Assembly: GCA_903858195.1 (NCBI GenBank)
Contig: CAIOHW010000101.1
Coordinates: 1 to 9,259 of the forward strand
DNA: 9,259 nucleotides
Direction of reading: 5' to 3'
DNA from: Oligoflexia bacterium
GTDB taxonomy: Bacteria > Bdellovibrionota > UBA1018
The notes beneath the pieces are model-generated. The model was not told where the DNA came from, did no database searches, and worked only from the letters and a program-made list of their open reading frames with translations. The position numbers and the translations under genes were made by a program. Shown piece by piece: positions 3,717-9,259 of this stretch (position 1 is its first letter; every line of letters begins with the position of its first letter).

Positions 3717-5828
3717 ATGCGCAAGTTCGGTCAGGCCTCCACTCTTGGCTTTGTGTCCCTGTGTCTGCTTGCCCTAGGCGGGGAAGCTCAGGCTGCTTCG
3801 CGCCCCCGCATGGTCGCTGCAGACCAACTCGTTCTTCAGATCGACCCTGCCCTCAAACTCTCCTCTGAACACCGGGGGCAGATCGAACGATTCTTTGCCG
3901 AGAGCCTGGACCTTCTCCCGCTAAAGCTTCGAAAAACCCTGAGCCGTGTGGTGACCGTGAGCTTCGAGGCACTCGACGCGGCACCCGGAGTCTTCGTCCC
4001 GCCCTGTGTGGGCACCGAGCCCGATGCTCGCTGGGAATCGCAGGTTCTGGGCCGAGTCGAGAGACCTTCTGGCCCGTCCCGCCGCAGGGTCGATCGGGTC
4101 TCGCTCCATCAAGGCTTCATCGCTGAGATCCTTCAAGGTGGCGGCGCTGCACGAACCTACTCCTGCGGACACCGAAACCTCTATCGCCTCGCCGTTGCCT
4201 CGCTCATCCATGAGCTGGGACATATTTACGACTACGCCAATCCACTTACCGAGGCCGAGGAGTCGGAGCTTCGCCGGTGCGGGATTGCCGACGGATCACC
4301 CGTCAGCTCCGAGTGCATCCAACTGCGTGAGCGGCATACGGTCACAACGCAGCCTGATTTTTTAGATCTCATGGGATGGGTTGAGACCGGCCTGATCTTT
4401 CGATCGCGCAACCAGGCCAACCAGTCTTTTCTACGGAGTCCCGACCCCTACGAGTTCACCAGTCCGCGCGAAAGCTTTTCAGTCAATCTCGAGTACTTTT
4501 TGATGGACCCCGAGTTCGCCTGCAGGCGCCCCGCCGTCCATCGCTACTACTCGGCCCACTTCGGGCAGGACATGCATCCTGCCCGGACCTGCCGTGTTCG
4601 CACCCTGCTCCCCATCACGAGCGGAGTTGTGGGCGGCCCGGCCATCTTTGCGGACCTCGACCCATCGCGGATTTTCCAGATCCACGCCCTCTTCGCGGGC
4701 AAGGGCCCTGCAACGATGAGTCGCTGGGGTCACTCGCTCTATCGCATCGTGCGCTGTGCGCCCGAGCGTGAACGCCCGGGCCCCGAGTGCCTGAACGACA
4801 TCGCCCACCATGTGGTCGTGAGCTTTAGGGCGAACGTGGCCGATGCGGCCATCTCGTATCTGAAGGGCCTGTTTGGCGGCTACGCCTCGCTCCTGTTTGC
4901 CCAGCCCTTTTTGGGCGTCGTCGAAGAGTACAATAAAGGCGAATTCCGTGAACTCATCAGCCTGCCCCTGCAGCTCACCGATGGCCAGAAAAGCCTCTTC
5001 ATCGAGCGCGTGCTCGAGGCATCGTGGGAGTACGCCGGGCGCTACCGTTTTATCTCAAACAACTGCGCCACCGAGGCCCTGAACTTCCTGAAGGGGGTTC
5101 TTGGATCCAGCCCGATCAGCACTCACCATCCTCGCACGCCGGTTGGACTTCACGAGACGCTCATCAAAAAGGGCATTGTCGACGCAAGTCCGCTTACCGA
5201 TATCGAGGCCGCACAGCAGAGCGGATATTATCTGGCCTCCAAGAAACCCGAGGTCGATGGTGCCTGGCGCGGAATCCAGGATGCACTGCTTGCCTCATGC
5301 GGCCGCGAGTGCACCAAGACGCTGCCCCGCAAGGTGGAGGGCTACCTCGATGAGAGCGCCTCCGAATGGCGAAAGGACCTGTACAACTCGCTCTGGAGCA
5401 AGCCCGCGTCCGGCCTCACCCGGAAGGTCGTGGGCGCCAGGTTCTTCCTGCTTGAGTCGTATGTGATTCGGCGCTCGGAACAGGCACTTCTGGCTGCGGT
5501 TGCAAGGTCGGTCGAACGCGACTCGCGCATGAAACAGGTCTTCGAGGAACTTCGGATGCTGCAGCAACAAAAGCTCCCCTCCCAGGTCAGGAGCGAGGGC
5601 TATGGCATCCCACCGGCTGGCGAAGCCGAGACCGGAACACCGGGCGGTGCCGGGCCTGCCGACGGACAGCTCGAACGTGAACGCGCACTCATCGATGAGG
5701 TGCTCAAGTGGGCACGATCCAGCTTTGCTCCGCTGTTTTCGGAACTTGAAGATGCGGCCAAGAACCGGCTCTACTTCCTCAAGGAAATGCGGCGCAGGGA
5801 TGAGCCCGCAGGAGGAACGCCCCAGTGA
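3717..5828 (+). CDS. Exported DUF4105 (Lnb-type) protein with an N-terminal HExxH zincin-like region
   Basis: A 703-residue protein with a Sec signal peptide (1-26/27, ending EAQA-A), so it acts in the periplasm or beyond. Residues about 30-300 hold a zincin-like region: LIHELGHIYDY, with His165-Glu166-xx-His169, and a later PRESFSVNLEYFLMDPEF (250-267), where Glu252 or Glu259 could be the third metal ligand. Residues about 325-465 match DUF4105: SRWGHSLYRI (His339), HHVVVSF, YLKGLFGGY, EYNKGEFRELISLPLQLT and YRFISNNCATEALNFL (Cys450). In this papain-like fold, Cys450 and His339 are the expected catalytic pair. DUF4105 includes the Lnb lipoprotein N-acyltransferase described in Bacteroides, so lipid transfer or thiol hydrolysis are both plausible; the substrate is unknown. 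The tail (about 530-703) is charged and helical with a Gly/Pro-rich linker near 630-650. Many Cys residues (C97, C150, C188, C200, C269, C292) suggest disulfides in the N-terminal half. It ends in a GTGA overlap with the next gene. Confidence 0.8.
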   Translation: MRKFGQASTLGFVSLCLLALGGEAQAASRPRMVAADQLVLQIDPALKLSSEHRGQIERFFAESLDLLPLKLRKTLSRVVTVSFEALDAAPGVFVPPCVGTEPDARWESQVLGRVERPSGPSRRRVDRVSLHQGFIAEILQGGGAARTYSCGHRNLYRLAVASLIHELGHIYDYANPLTEAEESELRRCGIADGSPVSSECIQLRERHTVTTQPDFLDLMGWVETGLIFRSRNQANQSFLRSPDPYEFTSPRESFSVNLEYFLMDPEFACRRPAVHRYYSAHFGQDMHPARTCRVRTLLPITSGVVGGPAIFADLDPSRIFQIHALFAGKGPATMSRWGHSLYRIVRCAPERERPGPECLNDIAHHVVVSFRANVADAAISYLKGLFGGYASLLFAQPFLGVVEEYNKGEFRELISLPLQLTDGQKSLFIERVLEASWEYAGRYRFISNNCATEALNFLKGVLGSSPISTHHPRTPVGLHETLIKKGIVDASPLTDIEAAQQSGYYLASKKPEVDGAWRGIQDALLASCGRECTKTLPRKVEGYLDESASEWRKDLYNSLWSKPASGLTRKVVGARFFLLESYVIRRSEQALLAAVARSVERDSRMKQVFEELRMLQQQKLPSQVRSEGYGIPPAGEAETGTPGGAGPADGQLERERALIDEVLKWARSSFAPLFSELEDAAKNRLYFLKEMRRRDEPAGGTPQ

Positions 5829-6583
5829 CCGAGATCCTGCCCCTGCTGATCATCACGTTTTTTGAACCCTTTGATGGACGAGCTCGCAACCGAAGCGAAG
5901 AGCTGGCGCGCGAGCTGGCCGAGCGCCCGGAACTCTCCAGTCGTTTTTCTGCCGTGCGGCTTTGCGGGCTTCCTGTGGTTTACGATGCGGCCCCCCGGAT
6001 CGCGCTCGATTGCATCCGCACCCCCGAGTCCGCCTCCGGCGGCCCCCCTCCGTGGGTGATCTCGCTGGGCGAGTGGAGCGGATCCTCGCTTCGAGTTGAA
6101 ACGGCGGCACACAACCGCGACCACTCCCCCCACCATCCCGACAACGCGGGCGAAACCCGAACTGGAAGGCCGATCCTTCCGGGGGCCGAACTCTCGTTGG
6201 GATTCCGGTTCCCGATGACCCGGTTCTTTTCGAGTCCGAGTCTTCGGGCACTCTCCCCAGCGGTCTCTCCTTCGCCCGGTGGGTTTCTCTGCAACCATTT
6301 GGCCTACCACCTCACGCGGACGCTGGGCCATGACGACATTGCTTTTCTCTTCGTGCACACCGGCCACCAGGACTCTCGCCCCGTCCGTGACGAGGCCATC
6401 GCGCTTGCCGAAGCCCTGGTGCTCGCCCATGACGGCAACCCGCTGGATACCGCTCGAAATCCGGTACATCGCGCAGAGATCGATCAGATGCTCCGACTCG
6501 ATCCCGAAAATGACGATCTTCGCTGGTGGCTGCTGCAACTGCGTTTGAATCTGGGTCAACTCCAGAGTGGGACACTCGAATGA
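5825..6583 (+). CDS. Pyroglutamyl-peptidase I-like cysteine peptidase (C15 family)
   Basis: A 252-residue protein with all the marks of peptidase family C15, which removes N-terminal pyroglutamate. It starts with LLIITFFEPFDGRARNRSEE (compare the family's TGFEPFGG...NPS). The three catalytic positions are all present: Glu92 in LRVETAAHN, Cys156 in GGFLCN, and His178 in FLFVHTG. The PDNAG segment (105-109) is also typical. It is longer than the usual ~215 residues. The extra sequence is partly inserted and partly a C-terminal stretch (about 205-252) reading like a half tetratricopeptide repeat (LRLDPENDDLRWWLLQLRLNLGQ). No signal peptide is seen, so it is probably cytoplasmic. The GTG start at 5825 overlaps the upstream stop, with a good GGAGG 9 nt before it, so translation is coupled to the DUF4105 protein. 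Its own stop overlaps the next start as ATGA. Confidence 0.82.
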   Translation: MTEILPLLIITFFEPFDGRARNRSEELARELAERPELSSRFSAVRLCGLPVVYDAAPRIALDCIRTPESASGGPPPWVISLGEWSGSSLRVETAAHNRDHSPHHPDNAGETRTGRPILPGAELSLGFRFPMTRFFSSPSLRALSPAVSPSPGGFLCNHLAYHLTRTLGHDDIAFLFVHTGHQDSRPVRDEAIALAEALVLAHDGNPLDTARNPVHRAEIDQMLRLDPENDDLRWWLLQLRLNLGQLQSGTLE

Positions 6584-7347
6584 TCCTCATCACAGGAGCC
6601 ACGAGCGGAATCGGTGAAGCCTGCGCCCGGGCCTTTGCAGCCTCCGGAAAAGACCTCTGGCTGATGGGTCGTCGTGCCGAGCGACTTCAATCTCTGGCAG
6701 CCGAGCTCAGGACTGCACATCGAGTGGAGGTCCGGCACACGGTGCTGGATGTCCGGGATCGCGAAGCCTTCAGGGATCTGGCAACCCGCGAGTCTTCCTC
6801 GCTCGAGCGCGTGGAAACCTGCATCGTCAACGCCGGTCTCGCCCTCGGGCTTGAGCCCTTGCAGGAGGGCACGAGCGAGGACTGGGAACAGATGATCGAC
6901 ACGAACCTCAAGGGCGCGCTCTGGACCACTGAGCTGCTTTTGCCCTTTTTTACCCGGGCCAACCGGGGTCACTTCATCTTCATGGGCTCGGTTGCGGCGC
7001 GCTGGATGTATGCCCGGGGCAATGTGTACTCGGCCACCAAGGCTGCGCTCCACGCGCTTGCCGAATCGCTCAGGCTTGACCTGCTGGGTTCGCGGATCCG
7101 CGTCAGTACGCTCGCACCCGGACTGGTCGAGACCGAGTTCAGCCGCGTGCGTTTCAAGGGAGATGAACAGAGGGCCGAGGCCGTTTACTCAGGACTCGAA
7201 CCGCTCTCGCCCGGAGATGTTGCTGATGCAGCGCTCTGGGTGGCTACCCGGCCCGAGCACGTGACGATCCAAGAGCTGGTGATCTACCCCACCGCGCAGG
7301 CGAGCCCCTCGCAGGTGGCCAGAACTCCGGCTACGCCGCCTCGTTGA
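6580..7347 (+). CDS. ydfG: Short-chain dehydrogenase/reductase, YdfG-like (3-hydroxy acid dehydrogenase type)
   Basis: A 255-residue classical SDR. It has the Rossmann motif TGATSGIG (5-12), the Arg pair after strand 2 (GRR, 30-32) typical of NADP preference, NAG (84-86), Asn109, Ser137, and the YxxxK catalytic pair (Tyr150, Lys154). The stretches NAGLALGLEP, SEDWEQMIDTN, PGLVETEFSRVRFKGD and the closing region around RPEHVTIQELVIYP follow E. coli YdfG closely by memory of that sequence. YdfG oxidises serine, threonine-type and other 3-hydroxy acids with NADP+. The ATG at 6580 overlaps the previous stop as ATGA and is chosen because the nucleotide-binding strand begins at once. The longer reading from 6526 would add residues inside the peptidase gene. 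A small hairpin, GAGTG-GGA-CACTC (6565-6577), lies just before the start. The 3' end overlaps the opposing gene by 17 bp. Confidence 0.88.
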   Translation: MILITGATSGIGEACARAFAASGKDLWLMGRRAERLQSLAAELRTAHRVEVRHTVLDVRDREAFRDLATRESSSLERVETCIVNAGLALGLEPLQEGTSEDWEQMIDTNLKGALWTTELLLPFFTRANRGHFIFMGSVAARWMYARGNVYSATKAALHALAESLRLDLLGSRIRVSTLAPGLVETEFSRVRFKGDEQRAEAVYSGLEPLSPGDVADAALWVATRPEHVTIQELVIYPTAQASPSQVARTPATPPR

Positions 7348-7699
7348 GGCTGTCCTTGGCCTTTTCGTTGTAAGGAAAGCAGGCCCAACCCTCGGCCTTG
7401 GACCGAGTCGACAGGATGAGAGTGGCCCTTTCTCCTTGTCCAAAGGTTTTGAGCGCCATGGAGGCATCGCCGTGTTCGGTCGCAATCGCGACGAACTCCT
7501 CGATCGCCTTGCGCGTCACAGACCCCAGAAGCTTGTAACGTCTGCCATCGATCGAAAAACGAAAGACGGCGATCACAGCACCTGCTCCCGCCTTCGGACC
7601 CTCGCCATCGAGGCGAGTAGCCTTTGGCTTATCCTTGAGGAAGCGTTTGAAGTAGGCCAGCAGTGCGTCTTCGGACTGGAGAAAGAGGAGTTTGCTCAT
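7331..7699 (-). CDS. Small unrecognised cytoplasmic protein
   Basis: I do not recognise this 122-residue protein. It begins MSKLLFLQSEDALLAYFKRFL, an amphipathic helix. A Gly/Pro-rich turn follows (about 31-41), then a probable strand pair (AVIAVFRFSIDGRRYKLLGSV, 41-61), a helix (TRKAIEEFVAIA, 62-73) and a final strand-rich part (ERATLILSTRS, then EGWACFPYN). The overall shape is a compact alpha/beta domain with no signal peptide or membrane segment. The ATG at 7699 has a good AGAGG 5 nt upstream, which supports a real gene. Its TAG stop at 7333-7331 lies inside the end of the dehydrogenase gene, so the two overlap tail-to-tail by 17 bp. It is divergent from the next gene. Confidence 0.7.
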   Translation of the reverse strand: MSKLLFLQSEDALLAYFKRFLKDKPKATRLDGEGPKAGAGAVIAVFRFSIDGRRYKLLGSVTRKAIEEFVAIATEHGDASMALKTFGQGERATLILSTRSKAEGWACFPYNEKAKDSLNEAA

Positions 7700-7852
7700 A
7701 CTGACCTCTAATCGGCACCGGAGCCTGCGGGTGTTAGCCCAATTTCTGCTGTCAAAAGCTTGGCCAGGAGCTCCGGGTCCAACCGGTGCAACCCCCTGAT
7801 TTCAGGCCGCCCGGATCTGGCACCCGGCTTGCTCAAGGGGCAGGCAGAACAT
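7700..7852. promoter_or_regulatory. Divergent intergenic region between two small genes
   Basis: These 153 bp separate outward-facing starts and should hold a promoter for each. The best single element is a perfect TTGACA on the minus strand (7755-7750), pointing toward the 7699 start. The only -10-like hexamer near it, TAACAC (7736-7731), is too close (about 13 bp), so this is a weak call. Nothing promoter-like stands out for the plus strand. The plus-strand reading frame stays open back to 7760, but the good start and ribosome-binding site are at 7853. Confidence 0.3.
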
Positions 7853-8191
7853 ATGAGCAATCGCAGCACGTCGGTAGAAAACCCCACCCCAGCAAAAGTC
7901 GTTTCGCTCGAGGCCGCGCGAAAACTTCGATCCCACTCCGGCCGGGAAGAAGAGCTCTCCTACCAGGCCCGAATCCTGGGCATGGACAAGCTTGCGCTCC
8001 TTGAGGAGATGGTCAGCTTTCAACAGGAGCGCACTCGCAAGGGTGAGCTCACCCTCGAGATGATGGCCCGCGGAAAGTACCTGTTTAAAGCCCTTGAAGA
8101 GCGCGCCGAGACGCGCGAGCTCCAGTTGCTCGCCAAGTCCTACCGCCGGCACCTTGAGCACGAGATGTCGCTCAAGCTCCAGCAGGGCTGA
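7853..8191 (+). CDS. Small charged helical protein, unrecognised
   Basis: I do not recognise this 112-residue protein. A polar N-terminus (1-27) leads into a largely helical, highly charged body (about 28-112) rich in Glu, Arg, Lys and Leu, with possible coiled-coil character (MDKLALLEEMVSFQQERTRKG and LFKALEERAETRELQLLAKSY). There is no signal peptide, membrane helix or Cys. The ATG at 7853 has AGG about 9 nt upstream and an earlier GGGG. An ATG at 7760 in the same frame would add 31 residues without a good ribosome-binding site. It is monocistronic by position, divergent from the gene at 7699 and convergent with the PhoH gene after an 18-bp gap. A small regulatory or scaffold role is possible but not shown. 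Confidence 0.7.
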   Translation: MSNRSTSVENPTPAKVVSLEAARKLRSHSGREEELSYQARILGMDKLALLEEMVSFQQERTRKGELTLEMMARGKYLFKALEERAETRELQLLAKSYRRHLEHEMSLKLQQG

Positions 8192-8209
8192 ACCCCCGAT
8201 TCGATCAGG

Positions 8210-9259
8210 CTACAGCAGGTTCGAGGCAAGCTCCGAAAGCTTCGAGCGCTCACCCTTGGTCAGCGTGATGTGGGCCGAGATCGACTCGTCCTTGAAGCGA
8301 TCGACCAGATGAACAAGCCCGTTGTTGGCGGAGTCCACGTAGGGATTGTCGATCTGGAAGCTGTCGCCCGTGAGCACGATCTTCGTGTCATCGCCGGCTC
8401 GGGTGATGATCGTCTTGATCTCGTGCGGAGTCAGGTTCTGCGACTCATCCACGATCAGATACTGCTGTGGGATCGAACGACCGCGGATGTAAGTCAGCGG
8501 CTCGATCTGGAGCAGTCCCTGGTTCATGAGCTCCTGACAACCCTTGCCCGCCCCACGCTTGCCGCGGCCCGCAGTGGCACCGAACAGGAAGTCGATGTTG
8601 TCGTAGATGGGCTGCATCCACGGATTGAGCTTCTCTTCGATGTCACCCGGCAAAAAGCCGATGTCCTTGCCGAGCGGAAACACGGGACGTGACACCAGCA
8701 GGCGCTGGAACACTCCCTCATCCACGGTCTTGGCAAGCCCGGCTGCGATCGCAAGCAGAGTCTTTCCGGTGCCGGCCTTTCCGACCAGGCTCACCAGCTT
8801 GATGTCGTCGTTCATCAGCGCATCGATCGCAAAGGCCTGCTCGGCGTTCTTCGGGAAAATCCCCCAAAGGCCGTCAGCCGGCTTGAAAAGCGGAACGATG
8901 CAGTCGAGATCCTTGCTGTAGCGACCCATGGCCGTGTGCGTGGGGTTGGCCGCATCCTTCAAGATCACATACTGGTTGGGCCGAAGAGATCCCGCCTCGC
9001 GCACTGCGCCCGAGTACGAAAGACGCTTCTGCGCATAGAACTCGTCGATGAGACCCCCGTCGAGCGACAAGGTGGCCGTACCGGCATAAAGCTGCTCGGG
9101 CTCAACACTCTCGGGCTCGTAGTCTTCCGAGACGATGCCCAGAGCATCGGCCTTGATGCGAAGATTCACATCCTTGGTGACAAACACCACGGGCCGCTTG
9201 GGCTGGTCCTTCTTGATCGAGATGGCAAGCGCCAGGATCCGGTTGTCCGCCTTGTCCAT
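8210..9259 (-). CDS. phoH: PIN-PhoH ATPase (PhoH2/YlaK type), 5' end beyond the window
   Basis: The visible 350 codons are the C-terminal part of a PIN-PhoH fusion. Residues 1-48 of the visible part (with DNRILALAI, then VVFVTKDVNLRIKADALGI) are the end of a PIN nuclease domain, so the catalytic N-terminus lies beyond 9259. The Met at the very edge is therefore probably internal. A linker of about 100 residues follows, then the PhoH P-loop ATPase: Walker A GKAGTGKT (160-167), Walker B LIVDESQN with Asp271-Glu272, and TGDSFQID (297-304) as sensor. Proteins of this type are RNA helicase/RNases in mycobacteria, and they are often near other RNA or stress genes. A Gly/Lys/Arg-rich insert (about 230-240, GRGKRGAGKG) sits before the Walker B strand. 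The gene ends 18 bp from the opposing gene with no visible terminator hairpin. Confidence 0.9.
   Translation of the reverse strand: MDKADNRILALAISIKKDQPKRPVVFVTKDVNLRIKADALGIVSEDYEPESVEPEQLYAGTATLSLDGGLIDEFYAQKRLSYSGAVREAGSLRPNQYVILKDAANPTHTAMGRYSKDLDCIVPLFKPADGLWGIFPKNAEQAFAIDALMNDDIKLVSLVGKAGTGKTLLAIAAGLAKTVDEGVFQRLLVSRPVFPLGKDIGFLPGDIEEKLNPWMQPIYDNIDFLFGATAGRGKRGAGKGCQELMNQGLLQIEPLTYIRGRSIPQQYLIVDESQNLTPHEIKTIITRAGDDTKIVLTGDSFQIDNPYVDSANNGLVHLVDRFKDESISAHITLTKGERSKLSELASNLL

Noticed and set aside
5771..6559. Long minus-strand open frame (262 codons) antisense to the pyroglutamyl-peptidase gene
   Set aside because: The plus frame carries the full C15 catalytic set and is coupled to its neighbours. 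The antisense frame is Arg/Gly-rich with no motif, as expected for a shadow in GC-rich DNA.
8192..8209. Bidirectional terminator between the 112-residue gene and PhoH
   Set aside because: The 18-bp gap has no stem with a T-run on either strand. Any terminator must be inside the coding ends or absent.

Overview
The window is a GC-rich (about 60% by eye) chromosomal stretch of a Gram-negative bacterium. Evidence for this is an ExbB/ExbD energy-transducing module, Sec signal peptides on soluble periplasmic proteins, and tight operons with GTGA/ATGA start-stop overlaps. There are no insertion sequences, tRNAs, rRNAs or CRISPR arrays. The gene mix (one TolQ/ExbB with two TolR/ExbD subunits, a ChaN-like protein, a large DUF4105 protein, a PIN-PhoH ATPase and several small unrecognised proteins) would suit a predatory or gliding deltaproteobacterium-like lineage such as Bdellovibrionota or Myxococcota. 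That placement is inference.

Layout. 1-1848 (minus strand) is an operon of one MotA/TolQ/ExbB proton-channel protein followed by two different ExbD/TolR proteins. A fourth gene probably begins at position 10 and runs off the window. The middle gene carries a 15-bp tandem repeat encoding five QGMS-type pentapeptides. 1849-2117 is the operon's upstream region, with two strong dyad symmetries, a 16-bp-period direct repeat and a terminator-like hairpin. 2118-3056 (minus) is a secreted ChaN/EreA-superfamily protein. Divergent from it at 3130-3663 (plus) is an unrecognised protein with a Gly/Arg/Lys-rich tail.

3717-7347 (plus) is a coupled three-gene unit. It starts with a 703-residue exported protein that joins an HExxH zincin-like region to a DUF4105 (Lnb-type) cysteine-enzyme domain. 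A C15 pyroglutamyl-peptidase-like protein and a YdfG-like short-chain dehydrogenase follow. The first two overlap as GTGA and the last two as ATGA, so they are almost certainly co-translated.

7331-7699 (minus) is a small unrecognised protein whose end overlaps the dehydrogenase gene by 17 bp. 7853-8191 (plus) is a small charged helical protein. 8210-9259 (minus) is the C-terminal part of a PIN-PhoH ATPase, truncated by the window edge.

The most unusual items are the zincin plus DUF4105 fusion and its coupled peptidase, the pentapeptide repeat inside an ExbD periplasmic domain, and the paired palindromes in front of the ExbB gene. None of these was tested against a database.
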